Source: Spinacia oleracea
Lineage: Eukaryota > Streptophyta > Magnoliopsida > Caryophyllales > Amaranthaceae
DNA length: 64,000 bases
Assembly (NCBI RefSeq): GCF_020520425.1
Contig: NC_079491.1
Span: forward strand, 5,877,143 to 5,941,142
Direction of reading: 5' to 3'
Below are positions 11,507-23,627 of this stretch, one piece after another. The translations under genes were made by a program, and so were the position numbers. Each line of letters begins with the position of its first letter. Position 1 is the first letter of the stretch. The notes beneath the pieces are model-generated. The model did not search any database. It had not been told where the DNA came from and saw nothing but the letters and a program-made list of their open reading frames with translations.

Positions 11507-12233
11507 TTAGTGCAAACGGATGAAGTATGAAGAAGGCCGAAAATTGGCTTGAATATGGCAAGGATGGTAGTAGTAGCAATCCCGAACGACACCGTATGGA
11601 ACTCTTCTCGCTGGTGGAGAAGGTCGTCGAACAGCTGGCAACGGTGGTCTATGGTTGACAAATCTGTGACGATCGCCGTTTGTAGGAGAGAGATCAGCGC
11701 CAGAACACGACGACGAAGAAGATGAAGCTGGTGACGTTGAGAACGAGGTTTTTGGAGGTGATAGAATTGCTCTGACCTTCAACTCTTTACCGGAAATCGA
11801 CGACGCTCTGTTGTATTCTTCGAATACATTGACGAGATCGTCGTCGGATTTGATCGAAATTAGAACATCGAGATCTTCGCTCGGTAGCTGACATCGGAGA
11901 CTCACCGAATAACCGCATAGATTCTCGAGCTTCGTCATTAATTCTGTAAAATCAACCAAAAAACGCTTAATCCATCAGTTCTAGAACCTTCAAATCGACA
12001 CAGATTGAACAAAACTTGAAAATTTCGATACAGAAAACGCGATATTAAGAGAGAAAAAGAGGCTCACCGGAGAAGGATATGGAACGATGAACGGAGACAA
12101 CGCGAGTGAGGCCGCCGACGTAACGAAGTTGACCATCAGAAGGACGAGGGAGAATTTTTCCGCCATAGCTGCATAGAAATTTGATTGTATTTGAGGTGGA
12201 AGTAAGGTTTAGGGTTTTTTGTTGGACCTCCAT
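11507..12233 (-). CDS. PB1 (octicosapeptide/Phox/Bem1p) domain protein
   Basis: Two exons on the minus strand, 12068-12233 and 11507-11943, join in phase 1 (CCG/GTGAG donor, TTTTACAG acceptor) to give 200 residues. Residues about 15-115 form a PB1 domain. The start [17 protein letters not shown] carries the basic lysine patch. RYVGG-TRVVSV follows, then [19 protein letters not shown] with the acidic OPCA-type cluster, so both interaction faces look present. The C-terminal 80 residues are Ser- and Pro-rich and look disordered, with no kinase domain. The length fits the small stand-alone PB1 proteins of plants, which are thought to act as interaction adaptors in the cytosol; the partner is unknown. 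The extra open residues before the second exon in its reading frame are intron, since the spliced form restores the unbroken PB1 fold. The gene looks intact. Confidence 0.85.
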
Positions 12234-12350
12234 TGTAGGAAGAGAGTTAGAGAGAGAGGAGAGAGAAACTTAGAGGTTTTGAAGGTTTAGAAGTCAAGTG
12301 GTTGCTTCAAACCGCTGAGGCTCAGGGGTGGGAGGTGAATTTATAGCGCG
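12234..12350 (-). promoter_or_regulatory. Leader and TATA box of the PB1 gene
   Basis: CTATAAAT on the minus strand at about 12339-12346 lies a little over 100 bp before the ATG. That would put transcription start near 12310. The leader between is rich in GAGA/TCTC. Confidence 0.5.
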
Positions 12351-12628
12351 AGGTTGAGGAAGAAAAAAGGAAAGAGGGTGGCCCACAAGAAATAATTTAA
12401 TTGGAGAAGTAATTAAATATTTATAGGTTCCTTGAAGTTCGAAAAGAATTAGGAAAAGAGGTTGGGGGTGCGGAGTTCTTTTGGAAATTAATTAATATTC
12501 GGATATTCTGTTTTAATTTTTTTATGGAACAAAATATGGGAATGGGTCGTGATTTTTGTTATGTTGTTGGAAGTTAAAGGGAAAAACTGAAAAAAAAGGA
12601 ATAACAATATAGAATAGTCATGAGTACT

Positions 12629-13020
12629 AGAGCTGTCAAAACAGGTCATCGGGTCGGATTTGGGTCGGGTTATCTCGGGTCTCGGGTCATGATCAGGTCG
12701 GGTCGTGTCGGGTCAATATTCCATCCGGGTTGAGTTCGGGTTCGGTCGGGTCGGTTTCAGGTCGGGTCATGTCGGGTTTCTTCCTATCCCGGGTTCAGGT
12801 CAGGTTCGAGTCGGGTCACATTTCGGTCAGGTTTGATTTCGGGTTCGGGTCTTATCGGGTCGGGTTTAAGTCGGTTTGTAGCAGGTAATTTCGGGTTCGG
12901 GTCTTATCGAGTCGGGTTTAATTCGGTTTGCAATACAATTATTTTCGGGTTCGGGTCTTGATTTGGATCGGATAATAATTGGATCAGATAGAATTCAGGT
13001 CGGGTCAAACTCGGGTCTGA
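12629..13020. repeat. GGGTC-rich degenerate tandem tract, first block
   Basis: Dozens of imperfect CGGGTCGGGTT units are interspersed with ATTTC. The block opens with TAGAGCTGTCAAAAC, which looks like a hAT-type terminal repeat, but I found no matching right end. Confidence 0.6.
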
Positions 13021-13564
13021 TAATTAACTTATACATTTTAATTATTTTGTATTGTAAAAAATATTGTTTAACTTATTTTAGAGTTAAATTTTTTATAGAC
13101 CAAATAATCGCGTGTTTTTGTCAAGTCAATACATATATAAAGTGAATATGGATTACGAACCAATGATCGATTTGGTCGTCTCAAAATGTGAAAGTGAAAA
13201 ACATTTACTCCTGCAACTTGAATTTCATTTTTGGAATGAGGGGTAAGTGAGTGGGTCTCGAGCCAATGCAAGTCTCCTGTGTGATAGTGTAACCGTTTTT
13301 CTCGTTGTTGAGCACATTGACATAGGTCGCGCAGACAAAGAGAAAGACTGTCAGTTAAGATGTTAGATTCAATTTCTACCTTTCATCTCATCCAAATTGC
13401 AAAAAATAACTCGAAATTATTGTAAAAACAAAACTAGTTTTACTTTACTTTTGTTTATTTATATAAAAACGTTAATTTGTTAAGTTTTAATTTTTTTCGC
13501 ATTTTATTTTTCAGTATCTAGTAATAAATAATTAAAATAGATTTATCGTTGAATTTAATATTTG

Positions 13565-13725
13565 GTCGTGTCTATGACAAGTCGGGTTATCAACAGGTCG
13601 GGTAAAACGGGTTATCACAGGTTGGGTAAATAACAGATTTCATCGAGTTACAATCGGTTTCGGGTTGTCATCGGGTCGGGTATCGAATCGGGTTCGGGTC
13701 ATTGTTCGGTCGGGTCAGTTTACGT
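13565..13725. repeat. GGGTC-rich degenerate tandem tract, second block
   Basis: The same CGGGT unit type as the block at 12629-13020, separated from it by about 540 bp of ordinary AT-rich DNA with nothing recognisable. It may be the other half of one decayed element. Confidence 0.5.
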
Positions 13726-14698
13726 TATTTTTTTACGTTTTTGCGCGCATGTGATTTTGGACCGAAGAACCCCCGGCCCGCACCCACCATTTGAATCAAA
13801 TATCCCTCACATGCCTCATCGACATCTAGTCTCTTTCACTCTTGTTTTCCATCACTACTCCAATTTGTTAGAATCCTCATATATTTAGGGTTCTAGTATG
13901 CTAAAAAAACTAGAGTATGTGTTACGTTAAGAAACTAATATTACCGTGTTCTATGTTATGATTTACCACATTAGTTCCCTAAACTAACTCATACAATGAT
14001 CTCTCAGTATAATAGAATCCCGAACAAACAATGACTCTAACAAATCCGCCTGTCATTTTCTCGGCGACAATTAGTACAACTTGGTCCAGTGACTCCTATA
14101 CAAACCCTCGGTTTTAACCACTAGGTACACCGTACACCTCGTAAAATAAGTATAACCGAGATTCGATCTTAAATTTTACATACCAACATCTCAAAACTTT
14201 ACCAATTAAATTAGTTGACCTCGAAATATACATCAAATACCGAATTTCTACCTAGATACACCGTACACCTCGTTAATTAAGTTATGATTAGTTAGATGTT
14301 TAATCATCTAAACGAGGAAATGCCGCAACGTACAAGCAACAATGATGTGAAGACGCCACAATTGATGGTCCAACAGTTACAAATCGATGTCCCAAACAAA
14401 TGAAGATTTTTTTTAAATATTCTTAGCATCTTAAAATCGATCATTCTAATTAACAACGTCTAAAACGCTTATACATCCCCAATAAATAACATTAAAGACT
14501 CACTCATTTCTTGCATATCAAATTAATCAAGTTCTCTAAATAGAATTAAGGGTGAAAATTAATGGGGAATCTTGCATGTTCTTTGTCTTTATGAAAAGTT
14601 ATATATGTTCGACTCAAATTTTTTTCCCCGTCCCATGTTAAATCGCAAATTGTTGATTGTTACCCTTTTATCTTTGAAAAAAGGTATATATAATTAAA
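13726..14698. other. Intergenic, nothing recognised
   Basis: AT-rich DNA. A phrase of the type ACACCGTACACCTCGT occurs at about 14125 and again at about 14257, a local direct duplication. No gene is supported. Confidence 0.3.
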
Positions 14699-15007
14699 CT
14701 AGTTTTTACCCCGTGCGATGCACGAGTATCTTAATTTAAAAAAATCGGTTACATCGTTTATGTAATATAAAGTAGTGTACACAAATTTTGAAATAATAAA
14801 ATGTGAAGCATTTGGAGTATAGTGAAATCAAATTTAGAATGTGACATAAATAAAAGTAATTTTGAAATAAAGTGAATATCTACTTAAGGAGGAGAAGTGA
14901 AAATGATGGATATAAATGATGATTTAACAAAAAAATAAAATAATAAAAAAGATATGACACATGGCGTCACTTTATACAAACATTGTGTTTTAAAATATTA
15001 GTATAGA
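14699..15007 (-). mobile_element. Short non-autonomous Helitron
   Basis: Read on the minus strand it starts A|TCTATACTAATATTTT at 15007 and ends with the hairpin CTCGTGCATCGCACGGGG, then CTAG|T at 14699. Host A and T at the two junctions fit Helitron insertion between A and T. It is 309 bp with no coding capacity and no target duplication, as expected for the family. Confidence 0.78.
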
Positions 15008-15367
15008 TTTAATCAATTTTCTACGACGTAGTTAATTAACATTGTTATGTGGTAAATGCATGCATTATACTTCGTATCATTAACTTATCAATAATTCAAT
15101 ATATGTTTCCATCAAAGAAATAAAAAAACTAATAGACTAAAATATTAATCATATTACATATGCCGGATTAGAATTTCGTTTGATCCAAGTTATTTTGTAT
15201 TTGTTAGTTTGACTTGTCGTATGACTATTTTATTAATGAACTAATTTATACCTTAAAAAAAAAACATATGCTACTCTTATGCTAAACGTATGCTAATGAA
15301 CTTTAGGCTAATCTTATTGAATAACATTGACTAAAATATTAATCATATTACATAGTCTATTAAAAAC
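15008..15367. other. Intergenic, nothing recognised
   Basis: AT-rich flank of the Copia element, with no gene signal. Confidence 0.3.
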
Positions 15368-15529
15368 TGTTAAGATATGTTAAGATATTAGATATTATTC
15401 TGTGAATATTCTGTAGAGTCCTAACTATGGTATGTTACCTAATGTGTACCTAGGGTTTAGGTAACTGAGTTGTACTATATATACGTGTGTGATTAATGAG
15501 AATGATACGAGATTACACAATATTTGACA
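15368..15529 (+). repeat. Left LTR of Copia element at 15.4 kb
   Basis: 162 bp, TG...CA ends, with a TATATATA-like box near the 3' third. It pairs with 20109-20270. Confidence 0.93.
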
Positions 15530-18500
15530 TGGTATCAAGAGCCTAGGTTAAAAATCCTAGTTTTTTTTTTTCCGCAATAATCTGAGAGAGTGTAGCCGAG
15601 TATTGAGAACAGCGAATTTCTTCGCTTGTTGAGTATCGAGATTAGGAGTTAACCATTCCTTAAGTATCACCATGAGTTCCAATGAGGAGGCACCATCAAA
15701 GGTCATCGCCGCCGCCGTCGACCTAGACTACTATCTCGGGTCAGGCGACGGTCCCGGTATTGTTATCACCCCTGTGAAACTAAGAGGAGCATCGAACTAC
15801 GATGAATGGGCCAAAGCCGTTCGTCGCTCGATGATTTCAAAATTCAAATTTGGATTTCTTGATGGTTTTGTGAAGGAACCCATTACGGATGCAACGAAGA
15901 TGAAACATTGGATTGCGGTCAATTCGATGGTGGTGTCTTGGATCACAAACACCATAGACGAGAGTTTGCGTTCGAATCTGGAAGATTTTGATATTGCTCA
16001 CGAGTTGTGGTGTCATTTGAGGACGCGGTACTGCGTCGTGTCGGGAACTAGGGTCTGCCATATTAAGATGGCTCTGAGTGGCTGCAAGCAGGGCACGTCT
16101 GAGGGCGTCATGGAGTACTATGGCCGCTTGTCGAAGGTATGGAAGGAGTAGGTACAGTATGCACGAGTTCCAAGGTGTATATGTGCGGGTTGCACGTGCA
16201 ACATAGCGAAGCAGGTGGGGGACATTCATGATGAAGATCGTCTGCACTATTTCTTAATTGGCCTAGACGATCACTATGAAGCCATTCGTGCACAACTGTT
16301 AGCAAGATCGCCGTTGCCAGGCCTCGACGAGGCATACCAGACGGTTATGAATACCGAGACCATGCGCGCCAAGGCAACGAGAGGTAAGGAGAGTGTCATG
16401 GCGTTCAAGGTCGAGACTAAGGGTCGGTCGAGGTCGGGAGATGCGAGTGACAGATTTTGTGGTCATTGCAATCGTGAGGGTCATGAGGAAGAAACTTGTT
16501 ATCAGCTGATTGGTTTTCCCGAATGGTGGGATGAAAAGAAACGAGGTGGTAGAGGGCCTGGTCGAGGAGGCAGGACGTCGATTAGAGGAGGCAGAGGAGC
16601 TCGTGGGGCAGCGTCGTCGACCAGTGGTGTCGCTCGCGCCAATGCCGTGAGTAATACCACAGCAGGGGCGACAACCACTGTGACGAGTGGAGGCGGATTG
16701 CAGGGAGCAGTGACGACAACCAATCATGAGCTTGTTGGTGTGACGAAGGAGCAAGTCCAGCAAATAGTTGACATCTTATCACGACCACCAAACAAGTTGC
16801 AAGGTAATCTTGATTTACGATGGATTGTTGACAGTGGGGCCTCACGTCATGTGACGGGTGATATTTCAATTCTGAGAAATATCAAAACATCGAGTAATCA
16901 ACAGGTTGTGTTACCAGATGGTCAACCTGCAAATTCAAATCAATATGGTTCGGTGGTCTTGGAGGATGGTTTTGTGCTCGATAACGTTCTATTTGTGCCT
17001 AAATTGAACTGCAATTTAATTTCTGTAACTCAATTAAGTGACGAATTACATTGTGCTGCTCAATTTACTAACAAAATGTGTGTTCTTCAGGACCGCTCGA
17101 CGAGGATGGTGATTGGCGTGGGTGATCGACAGGAAGGACTATATTTTTTCCGTGGGGCTCCAAGGGTTCGTGTGCTAGCAGTGGAGTGTGTGGTCGAGTT
17201 GTGGCACCAACGTATGGGGCATCCGTCGGAAAAAGTGTTGCAGTTACTTCCTCCTATGAGTCATAAGATTAGGAAGAATAAAAACATTTGTGATGTATGC
17301 CCACGGGCGAAACAATGTAGGGAGATTTTTCCAAATAGTGATAGTCGTGCAAGTCGCCCATTCGACCTTGTTCATCTTGATTTATGGGGCCTTACAAAAC
17401 ACCCTCGTCGAGTGGGGCGAAGTATTTTCTTACCATTGTGGATGATTATTCTAGGGGTGTGTGGATTTATTTATTGTGCAATAAAATAGAAGTTGAATCG
17501 TCGTTTCTTAATTTTGTTGCCATGATTAAATGCCAGTTTAATCGATCCCTGAGAGTTGTTCGCAGCGACAATGGTACTGAGTTTAATTGTTTGCAAGGTT
17601 ATTTCTTTAAAAATGGGATTCTGTTTGAGTCGTCATGTGTTGGGACACCTCAACAGAATGGGAGAGTCGAGAGGAAGCACCAACATATTTTGAATGTTGG
17701 GAGAGCGTTACGGTTTCAAGGGAATCTTCCTATAAAATTTTGGGGGGAATGTATTCTGGCTGCTTGTCACTTGATCAATCGTACACCTACACCGGTCCTT
17801 GACAATAAAACCCCTTATGAGATGTTATTTGGAAAACCACCATCGTATGTGTCTATCCGGGTATTTGGGTGTCTGTGTTATGCATATAATCTCCGGAGTA
17901 AAGGGGATAAGTTTGCGTCTCGTGGTCGCAAATGTGTGTTTCTGGGTTACCCGTTTGGCAGGAAGGGATGGCAACTGTACGACCTGGAGACACACGAGTT
18001 CTTTGTCTCAAGGGATGTAAAATTTCATGAACGGACGTTTCCATTCGCAGACACGTCGACTATGTTGCCTGCAATGCATGATGGTGGTGGGGTGCTTGAC
18101 CAGTGGGGTTTGGATGAGAGTGGGACTGGATGTACTCAGGAGGTGTCGCCTGCAGGTGACAATGAGGAAGTGTCGTCACCTGCAGGTGCCACAGAGGAGG
18201 TGTCGTCGCCTGCGGGTGACACGGAGGAGGTCTTGTCGACTGTGAGGGAGGAAAAACATGATACACCTAGTCGAGGTGAATCAGACGTCGTCTCAGGTGT
18301 AGATGAGACGACGGGTAGTGATGAGAGTGAGACAAGGCAGTGTGTGGAGAATACGGAGTTAGGAAGGGGGAAGCGTGTGAAGTTTCCGTCGACAAAGCTG
18401 AAAGACTGTGTGATACATACAATATGGGAAAAATATAGTACTTCCGACAAAACACCTACGGCGTCACCACCCTCAGGTACTCCTTATCCTATCACATATT

Positions 18501-20108
18501 TTGTTAATTATGAGCGTTTTTCGTCAAAGCACAGGCATTATATAGCAGCATTGCAAGAAGGGCAAGTTCCTAAGAGTTTTAAACAAGCGATGCAACATGA
18601 GGGGTGGCGTCAGGCAATGGCTGCTGAAATCGACGCGTTGGAGGAACAGGGGACATGGACGTTGGAAAATTTGCCGGAAGGGAAGAAAGCACTCGGGAGT
18701 AAATGGGTGTATACTGAGAAGCGTGATGAGGATGGGAATTTGTTGAGACTGAAGGCTCGATTGGTATGTTTAGGGAATCATCAGGAGGAAGGGTTGGATT
18801 ATAATGAGACATTTGCTCCCGTCGCGAAGATGGCGACAGTTCGAACTTTCCTAGCTGTCGCAGCTGTCAAACAGTGGGACGTGCATCAGATGGACGTCCA
18901 CAATGCGTTCTTGCACGGTGACTTGGAGGAAGAGATCTATATGAAGATTCCTCCTGGATCCCAGAAGAATCACTTTGACAAAGTGTGTCGAATGAGAAAG
19001 TCGTTGTATGGGTTGAAACAAGCACCTAGATGTTGGTTCCAGAAGTTGTCGACGGCATTGACGCACTATGGATTTCGACAGTCGCTGTCCGATTATTAGC
19101 TCTTTATTCTGTCTAAAGGTACGTTGCAGCTGAGTGTGCTCATTTATGTGGACGACATGATTATCGCAGGCAATAACAAGTTTGCGCTGGAGAGTTTTAA
19201 GGCATACTTGAAGGAGTGTTTTAAAATGAAAGACCTCGGGGCTCTGAAGTACTTCCTTGGGTTAGAGGTGGCACGAAGTAGTCAAGGGTTCTATGTATGT
19301 CAGAGAAAATATGCCCTCGACATCATCTCAGAGGCCGGATTGTTGGGAGCAAAGCCTGTGGACTTTCCCATGGAACAGAATCATAGGTTGGCATTGGCAG
19401 ACGGGCCAGACCTGTCGGACGGTGAGCAGTATAGGTGTCTGATCGGACGTCTGGTTTATTTGGCTGTCACGCGACCAGACGTTGCCTACTCTGTACATGT
19501 CCTATCTCAATTTATGCAAGCACCAAAGGAGGCACATTGGGAAGCAGCTTTGCGAGTAGTGAGATACTTGAAGAAATGTCCGGGTCAAGGTATACTACTT
19601 CGGTCGGACAGTGCGTTGCAGTTGGAGGGGTGGTGCGACTCGGATTGGGCAGGGTGTCCAATGACGCGTCGGTCGGTGACTGGATGGTTTGTGTCACTTG
19701 GTATGTCGCCAGTTTCTTGGAAGACCAAGAAACAACATACTGTTTCTCGGTCATCTGCTGAGGCAGAATATCGATCGATGGCAGCTCTGACGTGTGAGTT
19801 GAAGTGGTTGAAACAACTACTACGCGACTTAGGGGTGACACACGACCAAGGCATGAGGATGTATTGCGACAGTCAGTCTGCGTTGCATATTGCACAGAAT
19901 CCGGTGTTCCATGAAAGGACAAAACACATCGAGTCAGATTGTCATTTCATTCGAGATGCAATCAAGGAAGGGATCATCAGTCCGTCGTACGTGTCGACGA
20001 AGGTTCAGTTAGCAGATATCTTCACCAAAGCGTTGGGGAAGGCGCAATTTGAGTTTTTTTTGAACAAGATGGGCATTCGAGATCTACATGCTCCACCTTG
20101 AGGGGGGA

Positions 20109-20270
20109 TGTTAAGATATGTTAAGATATTAGATATTATTCTGTGAATATTCTGTAGAGTCCTAACTACGGTATGTTATCTAATGTGTACCTAGAGTTTA
20201 GGTAACTGAGTTGTACTATATATACGTGTGTGATTAATGAGAATGATACGAGATTACACAATATTTGACA
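20109..20270 (+). repeat. Right LTR of Copia element at 15.4 kb
   Basis: 162 bp, about 98 percent identical to the left LTR. AAAAC follows it directly as the target duplication. Confidence 0.93.
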
Positions 20271-20612
20271 AAAACAATTCAATATATGTACACGATATAT
20301 CTGTTGAACTTGAACAAGCAAGTCGCAGTTCTTAGAGTGGGAATTGTATTCACTCGTATAATCCAAGTAGTTTATTCGAATAACGTACCTTGTCAAAAGA
20401 TTTGAAAAAAAAAACTCATAAATGAACATTGAACAAGAGAATGTTCAAAATCAAAGCATGCAGTTGAAATTTAGTAACGTATTAAATCAGTTAGATGTAA
20501 ACAAACAACGACAACAAAAAAAGAAAATATATAATCTTAATTGTTTAGAGAATATTGGTTTCTCCTAGTAATTTATAACTTAGATATACAAGGTGTAGAG
20601 TTATAAATCAAA
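20271..20612. other. Intergenic, nothing recognised
   Basis: AT-rich DNA between the Copia right LTR and a Helitron, with no gene signal. Confidence 0.3.
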
Positions 20613-21006
20613 TTAGCTCTTGAGCCCGTTCAAAGAACGGGCAGTTACACATATAAGGATTATTTAACCGTTTTTGAAAGTTTCAATTTTATCAAGGGTT
20701 TGTTATTTAAGTGGAAATACATGATTTTAATAGATGTAGAATTTGAAGGTTGAAATATTATATAAATAAATTTAATAGTAAATTCATATCGAGTGTTAAA
20801 GAGGGAGATGAGGTGAAAATGTTGATGAATAAATGTATGAAGTAGTGAATTGATATTGAATGACAATAGTAAAGTGGAAGAGGCTTTAGAGTTGTAAAAA
20901 TAACAACAAAAGGAAAATTGGAAAAACTAAATTGATTGATGAAAGAAAAAGATGCCACGTGGCATCTAATAAGCTATGGTTATGCTTTTTAAATACTAGG
21001 TATAGA
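20613..21006 (-). mobile_element. Short non-autonomous Helitron with subterminal palindrome
   Basis: On the minus strand it starts A|TCTATACCTAGTATTT at 21006. It ends with the perfect hairpin GCCCGTTC-TTT-GAACGGGC, then CTAA|T at 20613. It is 394 bp. Near its 5' end lies the 18-bp perfect palindrome AGATGCCACGTGGCATCT (20950-20967), which contains a G-box core. The TCTATAC start is shared with the Helitron at 14699-15007. Confidence 0.78.
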
Positions 21007-21796
21007 TGAGTGGGTGACAGATATGACTCATACCAAATTTCAGGTATCAAATAAAAGAAAAATGCTCGTTCAAGAACAAAACCGACATGTAACACCTAAT
21101 ATTAGAATCATCTCTTGCCTATGTCAAAAAAAAAATATCATCTCTTAACTTTGTGTCAACCTCATGATTCTAATAAATGCATACGTACTAAGAATAGTCT
21201 GGTATTCAAATCTTGAAATATCAATTAAAAGTTTGTCCGATATCCAGATCATTACTGATAATCTCGATCAATTGTTAATTAATTTGGTCGAGTCTAGCCC
21301 ACTCCTGATAATCTTTATTGGTCGTAAATCAATAAGCCTTTGTCATCGTAAGAGAGATTGACACATAAAACTATATGATCGGATAGGTTAAAGTGGGGAT
21401 CGTAGACTCGTAGTATTGTATACCCTACATGATATGAGTCATTATATGAGTATTGAGTCTATTGACTATTGAACTCGATTGTTCGTAAGAAGACATAAGT
21501 TTGTCCCTCAAAGAATTGACAAAAGGTGGTTGCATGCATGTACGTTAAGGTTACTATCTATCTTTCTGTAAGATAAAAATAATTAAGGACAGTTCTAGAT
21601 CAAACCTTAACAAACCACATGATTGGGTGTCTATACGATGCATCAAACTGGGCCAAGCCATTAACAACCATCCACGTATGTACTTTAATTAATAATTACT
21701 ATGTTAATTACTTTTCACTTTGCACCAAAGATTATTTCTAGAGCTCTCGTACAATTTATCCACGTAGTCAATTAATTTAACTGGATATTCTGTTTG
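21007..21796. other. Intergenic, nothing recognised
   Basis: AT-rich DNA with no domain-bearing open frame. The 65-codon frame at 21164 resembles nothing I know. Confidence 0.3.
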
Positions 21797-22130
21797 TGTT
21801 TCGGGGTTGAAACGATATTATGAGCGTCCTTGGTATCTTGAGTTCCGGTCTCGTGCGGTGCCTGCAAGATGAACTCCGGGCCAAGGGGGGGTCCCCAAGG
21901 CGGAGCCTCCGACGCTCAAGTCAGTACAATTGATGTATAAAATGAGGTGTTTAGGGGAGAGAGAGTAGGGTGGCTTCTCTAGGGTTAGAGAATGACCCCT
22001 TTACCTTGCCCTTTGAGGGGTATATATAGTGCCTTTGTTGGGCCTTTGAGGCCTTGTAAGGGATATTGGGCTTGAGTGGATTTTATTGGCTTTTAGGTTA
22101 AAATGGTGGGCCCATTTTAACACCCCAACA
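21797..22130 (+). mobile_element. Solo LTR
   Basis: 334 bp bounded by TGTTTCGGGGT and ACACCCCAACA, near-inverted TG...CA ends. The 5-bp duplication GTTTG lies at 21792-21796 and 22131-22135. A TATATATA box near 22022 on the plus strand sets the likely orientation. There is no internal region, so this is a recombination relic of an LTR element; I cannot assign Copia or Gypsy. Confidence 0.75.
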
Positions 22131-22135
22131 GTTTG

Positions 22136-23268
22136 TATTGAGCCTCTCATAATATATGTAATATTTGGATGTTCTTGTTTCCCATTTTTTCATCGTTTTT
22201 GTAAAATACTATGGTACACTTGACGTACAATGCATGTATATATGTATAAATTATAATACGAACTTATGCACGACACACTTTAAAAACCGCCCTTTAAAAG
22301 TTGTCGTATGTGTGTAAGGTTATCAAAATCGTGATTTTATTTTGAATTAATAGTCGGAAGGGACTCTTAGAATCGAGTCGTAAGATTCTACGAACAAATA
22401 TAATCCGGATTTTATTCTCAAATTTTATTTAGAGTGCTTATATTATGGGTGAAAAACTTAATAATTGAAACATATAGTTGTTTAATAGCTAAATAAGCAA
22501 TAATTAACAATATTTAATTTATCTATTAATAATTTTCTGGTATGATTTAAATTAATGAGGTTTTCGCTAGTCAATAAAAATTGTAGAATCGTAAATCTAA
22601 TCGTTGACCATATTTGAATCGTAGAATCTTACAATTCTACGATTTGAATCGCGATTTTAATAACCATGCATACAATCACGTGCGTGTACGCTTGTTAATA
22701 CAGAGTAGTGAATAGCAGAGGTGGAGTCATAATTTTTTTATCGCGGTGTGGACATTATAGTAACAAGCTAAAATGTACTTACACATATTTATTTTTATAA
22801 GAGCATACTACATTTTAAGGGATTTTTCCCTTTGGGGTGTCAATGGTCACCCATACACCTCAGTGGATAGCTTAAGGTTTTTTTAGTACGTAGTGGTTTA
22901 GTTCGTTTGCCAGCTAGTTGATTAATTATTAGTATAGATTTAATTAAGCTACACTTTTGTTGTAACTTGATTAATTTACGTATTACAACTCCATTATTAT
23001 TAGTCCAAACACATAAAATTTGACATAAACCCGACATAAATCCACATTTGATTTGCGATCTACACATTATACTATAATCAATAAATGAATGAATGAATGG
23101 TCACTATACTTTGCTTTATAAGCATAATAATGATACTTAGTGAATTAGTTAGGCCATAAATTACGAATACGTGTCTCAACCTTGTTTTATGGGTTCGTCA
23201 AAAAGAATATAAATAAAACCATAATTATATTATATGATCCTAAATTATTGCAAATTCCAGAAATTAAA
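22136..23268. other. Intergenic, nothing firm
   Basis: AT-rich DNA. A minus-strand TCTATACTAATAATT at about 22942 looks like an orphan Helitron 5' start, but no hairpin/CTRR end was found to its left. Confidence 0.3.
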
Positions 23269-23277
23269 TAATTTTTT

Positions 23278-23618
23278 GGGTGATGATAAAGGTCGCAAGT
23301 TTGGACAACATTTAGTTGTCACAATCTTACGTGTCGCAGTTTAATTGGTACATATAGGTGCCACGTAGGCTATGTGTCATCAGGATATTTTTACTATCAA
23401 TTCAATATTTTTACTATGAAAATATGTAAATAGATTAATCGATATAAAAAAGGAAACAAATTAGAATATTAAAATTTTCTTACCTTTTTTGAAACATGTA
23501 TAATAGATTATATAAGTTAAATATTTTAGTTTCCAATTTAAATCATGACACATAAGCATGTCATGTCATCATTGTGACACGGCTTAAAGGTCGCGTGTTG
23601 CGACCTTTATCATTTTCG
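23278..23618. mobile_element. MULE-like MITE
   Basis: Inverted ends share ATGATAAAGGTCGCAA, and the 9-bp TAATTTTTT lies outside both ends (23269-23277 and 23619-23627). The body is 341 bp with no coding capacity. The 9-bp duplication points to the Mutator superfamily. The T-rich duplication could partly be chance. Confidence 0.6.
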
Positions 23619-23627
23619 TAATTTTTT

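Larger units (their letters stand above)
15368..20270 (+). mobile_element. Ty1/copia LTR retrotransposon, broken copy
   Basis: A 4.9-kb element with 162-bp LTRs and the 5-bp duplication AAAAC at 15363-15367 and 20271-20275. The primer site TGGTATCAAGAGC follows the left LTR directly, and a G-rich polypurine run precedes the right LTR. Parts in Copia order: gag with a CCHC zinc knuckle (about 15.7-16.6 kb), protease (16.8), integrase with its HHCC head (17.2-17.9), reverse transcriptase with YVDDM (18.6-19.3) and RNase H (19.6-20.0). It is a fossil with about three breaks. The LTRs differ at 3 of 162 sites (1.9 percent), roughly 0.7 million years at a commonly used plant rate of 1.3e-8 per site per year. 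Between integrase and reverse transcriptase lies a short in-frame repeat of the type SSPAG. Confidence 0.93.
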
